Source: Echria macrotheca (taxonomy: Eukaryota > Ascomycota > Sordariomycetes > Sordariales > Schizotheciaceae). Taken from it: a stretch of 64,000 bases of DNA. The translations under genes and the position numbers were made by a program. The notes under the pieces are model-generated. The model was given only the letters and a program-made list of their open reading frames with translations. It was not told where the DNA came from and did no database searches. Shown piece by piece: positions 22,792 to 33,299 of this stretch. The DNA is taken from NCBI GenBank assembly GCA_030411725.1, contig MU839835.1:1426001-1490000 (forward strand), written 5' to 3'. Position 1 is the stretch's first letter; each line of letters starts with the position of its first letter.

Positions 22792-23292
22792 TGCGAGCGG
22801 TAGAGGTGTGAGAGACGTGAGCTGCAGTAATGTTACCTTGGTGCTGCAAGTAGAATTACTTTAGTGCATTTGGTGGGTGTGAACGACGGCTACGGTGTTG
22901 ATGTGCTCGGTTGCTTCGAGTTTGCTTGCTTCGCCGGGAATTGGGCGTTGCACTGTAGCATTGCTACCCAACCAGGTGCCTGAGGCTTCTGGAGCCAATC
23001 AAGACTCAAGAGACCCGTTGGTTTCAATTTGACGCTCCCAGGTAGGCAGGCACGCGGTGTAAGAAATTGGGCCAACTTTTTAGCAACAAGCCCAACATGC
23101 GATTTAGGAGCTTGTTACAGTGTTTGGGTACTAAACAGGGCACTGATCGCCACCTATCAGAGGAGCTACTTGCTGATTAACAGCACATCTTTCAGTGCGT
23201 CTGTTCGTACACTATTTGAGAAAACTTGGCCCAATTTCTTACACCACGGTGTGACTACCTACCTAACTTCATTTCCCCCACTTGACATTTTG
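22792..23292. other. Divergent promoter region between NACHT gene and MFS gene
   Basis: These 501 bases separate the two start codons. The right half is occupied by a 190-bp inverted-repeat element listed separately. It ends only 47 bases before the MFS ATG, so both genes probably draw their promoters from this interval. Confidence 0.6.
23056..23245. mobile_element. MITE-like element with 25-bp terminal inverted repeats
   Basis: The left end (23056-23080, beginning GGTGTAAGAAATTGGGCC) is repeated as its reverse complement at 23221-23245. They match at 24 of 25 positions. The 140-bp interior carries no coding frame. Size, matched ends and lack of coding capacity fit a non-autonomous DNA transposon. 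A target-site duplication is not clear: the flanks share only a short ACG-like match. Alternatives are a solitary regulatory palindrome or a hairpin RNA locus. Confidence 0.6.
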
Positions 23293-25059
23293 ATGGCCGC
23301 CCGAGACCCCGAGAAGGCAGCCGATGCGCCAATTGCTCCATGCCTCCCCGTCAACAAGTATCCGGAAGGGGTGAGGCTGGGTCTGATCATAGCATCCCTC
23401 GCTGCCGCCGTCTTCTTGTGCGCACTGGCGAGACTACCTACCTTACTCTCCCCAGCTTTCTTTAACGATCTAATCACTTTTATGGAATAGGATGAAACTA
23501 TCATTGCGACGGCCATCCCGAGGATTACGGATGATTTCAAGTCGATCAACGACATCGGATGGTACGGGTCAGCGTAGTACGTCTCTCCAGTGTCTGCCTC
23601 TTCTTTAGAGAGAGAAAGAGGCCTCTTGAATAATGATACGACATGATTGCATCTTCTAACGATAGAGAGACACAAAAGCTTTTTGACCTTTGCCTCGTTC
23701 CAGCTCATCTACGGAAAGCTGTTCACCTTCTACCCCATCAAGACCGTCTTCATCTCGTCCATCGCGATCTTCGAGGCCGGCTCCCTCGTCTGCGCCGTCG
23801 CGCCCCTGTCCAGGATATTCATCGCCGGCCGCGCCATCGCCGGGCTCGGCTGCGCGGGCATCAACGCGGGCTTCATCATCATCCTCGCGGCGTGTCTTCC
23901 CCTGGAGAGACGGCCAATCTTTGTAAGCTCCTACAGCGCCATGTACGGCGTTGCCGCGGTCGTCGCTCCACTACTAGGTGGCGCGTTCACAACCCACCTC
24001 ACCTGGCGATGGTGCTTCTACATCAACCTCCCCATTGGCGCTGGCGCCATGATCCTCGCGGCGCTGTGTCTCCAGACACCACGAGCCCCCCAGTCACCAT
24101 CCCAAGAGGCACCGCCACCAGCAGCATCGTGGACAACAAACCTGGCCGAAATGGATCTCCTAGGAACATCAGTCCTGATATCCGGCATGGTCTGCCTCCT
24201 GCTGGCCCTCGAGTGGGGCGGGTCCGTCTACCCCTGGAGCAGCGCTCCTCTAATCGGCCTGCTCGTCGCCCTAGGCATCGCAGCCGCGTGCTTCGTCGGC
24301 ATTCAAATCCAGAAGCAGGACAAGGGCACAGTGCCGCCCCGTATCACCAGACAGCGAAGCGTCGCCTGCAGCGCCATCTACGTCTTCTGCGCCGGCGGCG
24401 CACTGAACGTGTTTCAGTACTTCCTCCCCATCTGGTTCCAAGCCATCAGGGGCATGACGCCTTTTGCCTCCGGGACCCGGATACTGCCCACGACGCTCGG
24501 CACGGTGGTGTTTTCGTTCGTCGCCGGCATCGGGGTCGCGGCGACGGGATACTACACCCCCTTCATGATCCTCGGCGGCGCGCTTCTCGCCGGCGGCGCG
24601 GCTGCCGTCGCGGCTACGTGGCGCCCGTCTACTTCGGATGTTACTCTAGTTTGCTACCAGATCGTGTTCGGTGCTGGTGCGGGCATCGGCGTGCAACAGG
24701 CCCATACTGCGGCGCAGACTGTCCTTGCGGACGGGGACGTTCCCACCGGCGTCGTGGTCTTGATCTTTGCCCAGATACTCGGCGGCACCGTGTGGCTGTC
24801 GGTCGGCCAGAATGTTATGGTAGGAAGCTTGGTCGCCGGTCTGGCTCGTCTGCCGCAGCTCGATCTTGATGCGAGGCAGATAGTGAATATGGGAGCTACT
24901 GGTTTCCGGGAGGCCGTGGCGCCGGAGTTGCGGGACGCTGCCGTCTTGGTGTACAGCGATGCGTTGATGAGGACGTTTTTCTGCGCCGCCGGCCTTGGCG
25001 GGGTGGCGTTTTGCGCGTCGTTGGGGATGGAGTGGCGGTCTATCCGGGTGAAGAGATAG
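23293..25059 (+). CDS. MFS drug-efflux transporter, DHA2 (14-TM) type
   Basis: Exons 23293-23427, 23491-23576 and 23679-25059 encode 533 residues. After a hydrophilic N terminus, TM1 reads IIASLAAAVFLCALDETIIATAIPRI, the DHA2 motif D1 region. It is created by splicing exon 1 to exon 2, so that intron is needed. Its donor is GC, not GT (exon end CACTG, intron start GCGAGA). Further motifs are IGWYGSAY, the GRAIAGLG of TM4, and LLGGAFTTHLTWRWCFYINLPIG of TM5-6. Two extra central helices and a C-terminal helix (AAGLGGVAFCASLGMEWRSI) bring the likely total to 14. Proteins of this group export drugs or secondary metabolites across the plasma membrane by proton antiport. No biosynthetic cluster adjoins it, so the substrate is unknown. 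Confidence 0.9.
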
Positions 25060-25136
25060 AGGAAAGGTTTGCTATTTTTGCGGAACTCATCGTCCTATTT
25101 CGTAGATTTCAGGGCTCCTGAATTTGGTATGCTTTT

Positions 25137-25250
25137 CATCTACGGCCAGGACACACAGGAAAGGTCTGTATCTAGGTCAGACTAGAGTATACCTGGGAGT
25201 CGGTTGGGTTCGGTGACGACGACCAGCGAATTCTTGGGGTTCTACATATT
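25137..25250 (+). pseudogene. Decayed 5S rRNA copy
   Basis: The 3' half, GTTGGGTTCGGTGACGACGA then CCAGCGAATTC, follows the fungal 5S internal control region and 3' domain with small insertions. The 5' start, CATCTACGGCCAGGACACAC then AGGAAA, resembles the normal ACATACGACC start and GGAAAA loop. Total length (114) is close to the usual 119. Mismatches and insertions in the promoter region and absence of a following T run indicate a dead copy. It shares sequence with the second copy near 43 kb. Confidence 0.6.
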
Positions 25251-25989
25251 GACGTTTTGCTCCACCACCCCCTTAACCCTTTCTTGAACTTGTTTGCTAT
25301 GTAGACTACTTGGCTCCACACACAAGAACCTGATGCTGGTTCCCACCAGCTGGATTTCCAATGCTACCATGCGAGGATTCCCAGGAAAACGAGCAGTTCT
25401 AAAATTGTCGCGGCGCGGCGCCATAACCCAAGCCATGTGTCACCTCGGGATTGTTCTTGAGAAACAACAGCAGCAGCAACTCAGTACATACACAATAGTG
25501 CAATTGGTACCTACCTATTCTCGTTCTGGATGACACTGCTAAATACCATACCATAGGTACGGATGCATGCCCCCAACTCCATACCTGGTACCTACCTAGA
25601 TTCCATTCCCCCTGAGTCCAGAACAAACTGGCAAACCAACAGTGTCTCTTGTTTCGTGTGTGTCGATAACAACGATACGAAAAGTTCGCACGCTCGTTAG
25701 CCATTACGACCCAAGCGGGCTCGTCCTCAATAGTGTAGAATATAGTCCAAAGAAATCCATTGCCCTCCGCTCGGTCACACCACCCGACTCCACGCCAAAC
25801 CCCACCGGCGAGAACAGCCCAACCCTGCAAACCCAAGCCACCATCGACGATTTTCTTGCGGCTGGATTCGTGCTTGGACAAAAGCCCAATCACAGCAACT
25901 CCACTGTTCACTTGTTCCCCTGTGACAATACGAAAGACAAGGGTAGCATGTGGGATCTGGGAATCTGGGATGATGGATCGGAAGATCAT

Positions 25990-26052
25990 GGCAGGGCAGG
26001 GCAGGGTAGGGCAAGGCAGGGCAAGGGGGAAGGGAAGGGGAAGGGGGGGGGG
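25990..26052 (+). repeat. GGGCA/GGGAA-rich tract ending in a G run
   Basis: About 60 bases consist of repeated GGGCA, GGGTA and GGGAA units and then about ten consecutive Gs. With many GGG runs closely spaced it could form G-quadruplex structure on the coding strand of the downstream gene's promoter. Confidence 0.7.
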
Positions 26053-26094
26053 CGAGACTCTTCAGCTCCATTTTGATATGGAGTCCAAAACCAA

Positions 26095-26121
26095 AATGGC
26101 GGATGGCGGATGGCGGATGGG
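26095..26121 (+). repeat. GGCGGAT tandem repeat
   Basis: Three and a half head-to-tail copies of a 7-bp unit (ATGGCGG register) lie about 160 bases before the peroxidase start codon. A simple promoter-proximal repeat. Confidence 0.7.
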
Positions 26122-26177
26122 GTTCCTCTCTTCTCTTTTCTTCTTTGGATTCCTGGTAGTTAGACCTAGATAGATGG

Positions 26178-26213
26178 CTGTCAGTCTCTCTGTCAGTCTC
26201 TCTGTCAGTCTCT
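26178..26213 (+). repeat. Three perfect copies of a 12-bp unit CTGTCAGTCTCT
   Basis: The three units are contiguous and followed by a CT dinucleotide run to about 26220. They sit about 65 bases before the peroxidase ATG, in the probable transcript leader or core promoter. Pyrimidine-rich tracts at this place are common at fungal transcription starts. Confidence 0.75.
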
Positions 26214-26279
26214 CTCTCTCTGTTTGTGCCGTTGTCGACCTTTCCGTCGACGTCCTTTCGTTTTTGTTGTTCTCTCATC

Positions 26280-29200
26280 ATGAAGCCTAGCATCCCCGTG
26301 CTGGCCGCCACCGGTCTGCTGTCGCTCGCAGCGGCCGACCCGACATGGCCCGCGCCGACGGACGAGATGGAGGAGATTGTGTTCCAGCTGCAGGGCCATA
26401 GGGGACGGCTCTTCAGCGACCTCATCACGCCCTGCAACAACGAGGCGGCCGGGCCGGGGAGGGTCACGGCGTCTGAGTGGTTGAGGGTTGCTTTCCAGTA
26501 TGGTTTTCTCTCTTTCAGATCAACATTATGGTGGGTTGGCAGTAATAACAAAAGAAAAGTGACATGTCCACGGCGAACCGATATTTCGGCACCGGCGGCC
26601 TCGACGCCTCGCTGCAGTTCGAACTCAAAAACGGCGAAAACACCGGCCCGGGCCACAACACCACGCTCAAGTTCTACTCCAACTACCTCTCAACCCGCTC
26701 CAGCATGGCCGACCTGATCGCCGCCGGCGCGTACGCCTCGGTCCGCGCCTGCGGCGGTCCCGTGATCCCCCTGAGACTGGGCCGGATAGACGCAACCTCA
26801 GCAGGCAGCCCGGGCGTGCCGCAGCCGCAGAACGCCATCTCCACGTTCCGCCAGCAGTTTGATCGTATGGGGTTTTCCCCCACAGAAATGATCCAGGTCA
26901 CGGCCTGCGGCCACACGCTCGGCGGCGTGCACACCGACGAGTTCCCCGACCTCGTGCCGGCCGGTACCGGCGTCCACGGCCAGGTCGGGCTGGACTCGAG
27001 CGTCGCGGCGTTCGACAACAAGGTCGTGACCGAGTACATCGACGGCACGACGCAGAATCCGCTGGTCGTCGGCCCGGCCGTGCGCGTCGGGAAACACTCC
27101 GACTTCAAGGTGTTCAGCTCGGACAACAACGCAACGATGAAAGCGATGGCGTCCCCGGAGGCGTTCCAGAACGTCTGTCGGGATGTGCTCCAAAAGATGA
27201 TCGACGTCGTCCCGGCCGGTGTTGTTCTCAGTGACCCGATCGTGCCGTACACGGTCAAGCCGGTCGACATGCAGCTGACGCTCAACGCGCCGGGGAATAT
27301 GCTGCTGCTCACCGGCTCGATCCGGGTGCGCACGACGAATCTCCCGGCGGGCTCGATCGATAACGTCGTCATAACCTGGAAGGACCGCAACGGCGGGAAC
27401 AACTGCGGTTCCTCGGCGACGTGCTCCACGACCAGCACGCTGCAGGGCGTCGCGACCGGCTTCGACGACACGTTTGGGTTCTTCCCGGTATCCGCGCTCA
27501 TCCCGGCCGCGCAGGGTATTTCCTCGTTCACGGTGCGGATCAATCTGAAGGATGGCAGCTTTCAGGACTTCGACAACAACGGGAACTCGTATCCCATGAC
27601 GGACGGGGTCATCTTCCAGAAGCCCCAGAGCTGTCTACTCCAGGGGACTGGCGCGCTCACGGCCGTGGCGCTCGTGCGGAACGATCTCAAGGAGCTGCCC
27701 GTCAGGTTGGGCGTGTCGTATCTCACGCCGCGGAACACGGCCAACGGGAACCCCGTGCCGGCGCTGAATAGCGCGGACGTGGCCATGACGCAGAGCAAGT
27801 GCGTCGGGCAGTATACCTTCTTCTCGGCGAGCTTTACCATCCCCGGCGGGCTGAGCTATAACGCGCGCGTCAGCGTGTCCGCGGGCAAGGGCGAGACGGC
27901 TGTGACAGACGACTTTAACCACGCTGGAAGTCTCGGGGGAAGCTGTCTCCCATTCGCGGGGGGTCTTGTATGCGGCAGCTCCGGTGATGATAGCAACTCG
28001 ACCGTCTCATCCACTGCATCGGCGGCCACCTCGACCCAGACCTCGTCCGTTACACAGACAACCACGTCCACGTCCACCACATCCAGCATCCCCACGCCCG
28101 CCAGAGTTCCCACGCTAGGCGACTACCGCCTCCTAGGCTGCTACACCGAAGGCGCCGGCGTGCGCGCCCTGTCGGGTGCCGTCTTCGCCTACGACAAGAT
28201 GACGCTCGACTCGTGCATGGCCAACTGCACCGGTTTCGACTACTGGGGCACCGAGTACGGGCGCGAGTGCTACTGCTCCAACTCGCTGCACCCCAGCAGC
28301 ACCGAATCCGATCAAAACGAATGCGACATGTCCTGCGCCGGCGACCCGACGCAGTTCTGCGGCGCCGGCAACCGGCTCGAGCTGTACATGACCACCGCGA
28401 CGCGGACATCTTCGGCAACAGTCCCGACGCCCACAGGAACACTAGCCCGGAAACCAACAGTGGGAGCGTATACCCTCATCGGATGCCAGACCGAGGCCAC
28501 CGCGTCCCGGGCGCTGACAGGCACCGCATTCGCCGACGACACCATGACGCTCGACCTTTGCGCCTCGTTCTGCGACGGATACCTGTACTTTGGCACCGAG
28601 TACGGCAGGGAGTGCTACTGCGGCAACGGACTGCAACCCGGCAGCGAGGAGGCGCCCGAGGGCGAGTGCGCCATGGTCTGCGCGGGCAATCCGCTCGAGT
28701 ACTGCGGCGCCGGGAACAGGTTGGAGCTGTACCGTCTCACTTCTCTCCCAGCTTCCTCCGTCTCCTCCGTCTCATCACCCGTCCCGACCACCACCACCAC
28801 TTCGAATCCCACACCGCCGACCATATCCCCCTACACATTCCAAGGCTGCTACACCGAACTCCCCACCGGCCGCGCGCTCAGTGCCAAATCATACGTCTCC
28901 GAAACAAGCATGACTCTCGAATCCTGCGCGGCGTTTTGTTCGGAATACAAATTCTTCGGCACAGAGTACGCGTCCGAGTGCTACTGCGCGCACACGCTCT
29001 CCCCCCTCTCCACATCTTCTCCGTGGCCGGACGAGTGTAGCATGTCCTGCTCCGGAAATTCAGCCCAGAAATGCGGCGGACCGAGCCGGATCACGCTGTA
29101 CGCGCGCGACGACATCCTTCCCCCTTCTCCTCCGGTACCAACACATCCCGCTTTTGTTGGCGACGAAAACAATGAGTGGGAATTTGTGGCGTGTAGGACT

Positions 29201-29473
29201 GATGAGACGCAAGATGGGACGAGGGCGTTGGGCGGGCAGGCGTGGGCGAGCGGGGATGGGATGACACTAGACAAATGCGGGCTGTTTTGTGACGGGTGGG
29301 AGTATTTCGGGACCGAGTATGGGGGCGAGTGTTATTGTGGTGATGGGTTTGGGGAGGGCAAGGGGTCGGTGGAGGTGGACGAGGGCGAGTGTGGTATGGC
29401 TTGTACGGGTGATGGGGGGCAGTTGTGTGGGGCTGGTTTTAGGTTGAGTGTTTATCGGAGGGTTCACGTTTGA
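26280..29473 (+). CDS. Secreted haem peroxidase fused to four WSC domains
   Basis: Exon 1 (26280-26497) and exon 2 (26560-29473) encode 1043 residues. A signal peptide (MKPSIPVLAATGLLSLAAA) is followed by a plant-type (class II-like) peroxidase domain. Distal Arg69 and His73 are in LRVAFHDM, rebuilt across the intron; proximal His191 is in TACGHTLGG. After a middle beta-rich region (about 240-540) and a Ser/Thr linker come four WSC domains: about 593-683, 706-797, 828-922 and 944-1040. Each has the CY/CxTE start, FxxYFGTEYGxECYC core and CxGDxxxxCGAGxRLxLY end. WSC modules bind cell-wall glycans, so the enzyme probably works at the wall or on plant polymers. No GPI signal or membrane segment follows. 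Domain fusions of this kind are known in fungi; the substrate is unknown. Confidence 0.92.
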
Positions 29474-30095
29474 AAATGTGTATATAGGTATATAGGTAGG
29501 GGTGGATATGGAAGTTGTGTGTATGAGCTGCTTGGTTGGTTTGGAGAATTTGGGATACCTATTGTAGATGCGAGCCGACGAGCTAGTGTATAATCTGCGA
29601 GACGGGCGTTTCAGAGCATGCCACGGAGAGGGGAGAGAGGGAGATGAAGATAGACATATAACTAATAACTATAAGATACCTTTTATTTTCTTATGCCGAC
29701 GCAGGGTTGGCGCCAGAAAACGGCTTTCCTCTTTTTTTCTTCTTCTTTTTTTTGGTAAAGGTCAAGAACATTATTTTCTTATTCCCTCGACTCGCTCGAC
29801 TACAATACCCCAAGCTCACAGTTCAAAGAAACACTAACCCATACAAGCATGTCACCATTCACCATCACAATCACGGGTCTCCGATAAATAAACCGACATG
29901 CAAGCTACAACGAACGCTACGCTATGCTCATATCCCATAAACAAGTCATAATCTTTCCCTTCTTTCTCCCTTCATCCTCCCCTGCAAACGAAAACGGCCA
30001 GATAAACAATTTCCCATATCGCCCCATAACCTTTCCCCTCTCCAGACTCCTCGCCGACCAAGAAAGACCCTCTAGAACTACAGCAACCAAAAAAA
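29474..30095. other. Shared 3' flank of two convergent genes
   Basis: AT-rich sequence between the ends of the peroxidase and kinesin genes, expected to hold both 3' UTRs. No further gene seen. Confidence 0.6.
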
Positions 30096-31900
30096 CTACC
30101 GCAAATTCAGCACATCACTCAACGTCTTCCTCTTCCCCCCCTCAGGCCAGAACCTCGCCTTATCATCCGCCAGCTTGCGCTTAAACAGCCGCACCTCCTC
30201 CAGCAGCTGGTACGTAGCCTCCTGCGTATCCTCAGCCTCGCGGTCCAGCCGCTCATATTCCGCATCCTCATCCCATCCCTCGCCTTCCCCGTCGTCGTTC
30301 TCGTCGTTTTCGTCGTCTTCACTCTCCATGTTTTCCCGTCCCTTATCCTTGCCAACACCCCCCCTCTGATTCTCCTTATCCCTCTCCTCCACCGACACCA
30401 CCTCCTTCACCGCAACAACCGGAATCGGATTCCGCAGACTATCCAACGCGAGCTTGAGATGCAGCCTCAACGTCTCATTCTCCATCTCCAGACTCCGAAT
30501 CTTGTTCTCGGCGACCATGCTCCGCTCCTCCATCTTCTGCTGCAGACTCCGAACCCGCTCCTGATACTCCTCCAACTGCTCCTCTGCCTCCCTCGCATCC
30601 TTCTCGCGGCGTCGGCTATCCCCCACGACCAGCTGCAAGGCCCTGATCTCCTCGGCCATGGCAGCGATCTGCGCATCCCTCTGCGCCGTGCTGATCGAAT
30701 CCTCGTTCCGCACCGCGCGCGTGCGGATCCGCTTCGCCTGGTCAGCATACCGCAGCGTAGACAGCGTCTCCTCGTAGTCGGACGGCGCGATGCACGCAAT
30801 CATGGCCGTCTTGCTGTTGCCGCCCAGCGAATCCTTCAGCAACCACGTCAAAATACTATCGCGGTAGGGCACCACGCCTCCGCCTCCGCCCTTCGCCGCG
30901 CTCCCCCTCGACGATTTCGACTTCTTCTGCGGATCCGCCAGCGCCGCAATCACTCTTCCGAGCGTCGTCAGCGACTTGTTGATATTGCTCCCCTCGCGCA
31001 GCCTCTGCCCCGTCGCCTCGGTCGACTTTGCCCGCTCGCTGCCCGCCAGGTCCACCAGCCGGATCCGGCTGCTCCGCTCCGTCGTCTCGTCCGTCTCAAT
31101 GTCGTGGTGGATCTGCTTCAGCATGATCGTGAACACGGCGTGCGACCGCGAGCTCGTGTCGTTCATCTTGGTGCTCGCAATCGTCCGGTTCCCGTCGCCG
31201 GCGCGCATGTACCGCAGGATCTCGTTGATGTTCCGCACGGGCACCTCGGTCAGATCTTTCACGTAGGGGCCCTCGACGGGCGACTCGCGGATCTTGAGGT
31301 AGTAAGGCGGCTGGCCGGGGACCACGGGGACCAGCAGATCGCGCACGTGCTCGTTGTACACCTCAAAATAACTAACGCGCACATTGTAGCTAATATTTGG
31401 CGTCTCCTCTTGCGCAGCGGCAATGCGCTCGAACAGGTCGTCACAGGTGCGCGGGATCAGGCCAGGCTGCTCGGGAGTGCCCATCATCGAGTAGGATTTC
31501 CCCGAGCCGGTCTGGCCGTAGGCGAAAATGCACGTGTGGTAGCCCTCAAAGTTGTGGTCCAGGAATTCTTCGCCCAGGCTGTCGTAGACGTCCTCCTGCG
31601 TGGCGTAGTGCTCGTCGGCCGGGTCGTGGCTCCAGAAGGACCGGTCGAACGTGAAGGATTTCTCTTCGACCACCTTGCGCGAGCGCGCGCGCGCGTTGGC
31701 CGGGTCGCTGTCGTTGGGGACTTTGAGGGTTGTCTTTTGGGTCGTGGGGTCCATTTCGATCAGGCACTCTGCGTTCCGTTCGATTTCTGTCGGCGTTTGT
31801 TAGATTCTGTCTGTAAGGGAAGGAAAGAAAGAAAAAAAATACCTCGAGGTAGAAAGGCGCGCACGCGCACCACGACTTTGACATTGCCTCCGGGCTCCAT
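30096..31900 (-). CDS. Kinesin-3 family motor, short-tailed (NKin3-like)
   Basis: Exon 1 (31900-31843) and exon 2 (31786-30096) give 582 residues. The motor starts immediately: GGNVKVVVRVRAFLPREIER spans the splice. P loop GQTGSGKSYSM, switch I NDTSSRSH, switch II LVDLAGSER and the YRDSILTWLLKDSLGGNSKT block are intact. An insert with Lys and Gly (DPQKKSKSSRGSAAKGGGGG) sits at loop 12, the K loop of kinesin-3. After the neck a coiled coil runs about 380-450, then an acidic stretch. There is no FHA or PH domain, so it resembles the truncated Neurospora kinesin-3 (NKin3), linked to organelle transport, rather than full-length Unc104. Start: this ATG has a strong context and fits the family. In-frame ATGs upstream to 32113 would add up to 71 Ser/Pro-rich residues. 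Confidence 0.88.
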
Positions 31901-33299
31901 CCTGGCGTGCGGCGGGACAGTGCCATCGCGGGACCGCAGCGAGGGAGTTGAAGCCGACGACCGGATTGTCCTCTGGTGGACGCCCACCATGGAGCTGCGC
32001 GCTGGCGAGTGCATCGGGGCCGGCATCAGACGGGGATCCAGGGCGGCGAGGACGAGTTGGTCTTCAATCTCGGCGATGAGGGTGCTTCGCCGGATTTCCA
32101 GCAGGTTGTACATGCAATTTTGTTGGTGGCCGTTGTTGGCGACCCCGGCTGCGCTTTGTTTACTTTGGGCGCCCGGTGGGGCAGTTGCCAGGGGGGATGG
32201 CGCCAAGTGGGCAAGTACACGTCAATCGGGAGTGGCAAACGAGTGGACGAAAAGAAGACAATTGCAATGGCTAGTTTTGGATTGAAGTGAGTGACTGGTT
32301 GAGAAAGTGTTCGCCGGTTGTTTTGTGCACGTTTTTGCGACTTTCATCTGTTGTTGAAGTAAACAAGGCAGCGGCCTGAGGCATGGGAACTCAACCGTGT
32401 GCACGGGCCTTATTCCGACTTGCATCACCACGTCAAGAAGAAATGACGGGGTGATGCATCACCAAAGGTTGGTGTGTAAAAAAATTAATTAAAAGAAGAC
32501 TCGAAAAGAACGGGATAACAGAAAATTATTGATCCCATTTCTTTTCTTTTTCTAAAAAGAGAAAAAGCAAGGAAAAGATAAGAAACAGAAAAGAATCAAC
32601 GTTAAAAACGTCCAACACCAGCACTACTCTGGAGCAGGTAGAAGAAGTGAGAAAAAGGAGAGGCAGAGAGTCGTGTCCGGTTGATCAGAATCTGAACAAT
32701 CTCAGACACCCAGTCGTTTCCTCTTCATGTTTTCCTCCTAGACGGCCAGAGTCGCATCGGGGTCAACTCAAGAAACTACAGCCCCAAACTTGGAGACAAA
32801 CACTTTTCGACTCTCGCCATAATATCCTTCTGGGGTAAGGTACCCTATATGGTGCGGCCCAACTACGGCCAAACTACCCTCTTGACGTGTAGAGAGAGTG
32901 ACCCCAGGTAAGGTACCTAGAAACTTCCTGCTCGAGGCCTATATTCGTGTCACCATAGGGCTGTAGGGGAGGTATGTAAGTGGTTGCGGCACAGCTAAAG
33001 CCTAAATCACAGACGGGTCGTTGGCAGCTCCTGTCAAATCAACCAACACCATCTCCCCCATGATCTGGTGAGCCTTGGCATATTATCCGGCCAGGAATTC
33101 CCATGAACTAGAATAAGAATGAGTCCAGTGCCCCCCCTCCTTACCTGCTCCAAATACCCCCTATTGCCCTTTACATACACGAACTACTACTCCATCATAA
33201 AAAACCCAGCATCTCAACCCCCTATACACCACCAACCCGACAACGACATCTTCCCTACCTACCTAACCGAACACAAAATCCACCGCAGACACCACCGCC
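31901..33299. other. Divergent intergenic between kinesin and small Cys-containing protein
   Basis: The first about 300 bases are open in frame with the kinesin and may be leader or N-terminal extension. The region after 32.2 kb is AT-richer promoter-like sequence with no recognisable gene. The right 180 bases are the leader of the small downstream gene. Confidence 0.5.

Larger units (their letters stand above)
25060..26279. other. Intergenic upstream of the WSC peroxidase
   Basis: This holds the decayed 5S copy, two GGTACCTACCTA motifs (about 25507 and 25584), a G-rich tract (25990-26052), a 7-bp tandem repeat and a 12-bp tandem repeat next to the peroxidase start. No gene recognised between 25.25 and 26.28 kb, though frames are open on both strands. 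Confidence 0.5.

Noticed and set aside
23370..23490. Alternative MFS intron 1 using the GT donor at GTGAGG
   Set aside because: It is in phase but would delete the first transmembrane helix. The GC donor keeps TM1 and the conserved motif.
31760..32206. Kinesin start upstream of 32113
   Set aside because: The frame is open to 32206, but the codon there is TTG, not ATG, so it cannot be taken as a normal fungal start. The earliest in-frame ATG considered is 32113.
30459..32285. 608-codon open frame on the plus strand
   Set aside because: It lies opposite the kinesin exon. Its composition (His/Arg/Leu/Val strings) is that of an antisense shadow, while the minus strand carries all kinesin motifs.
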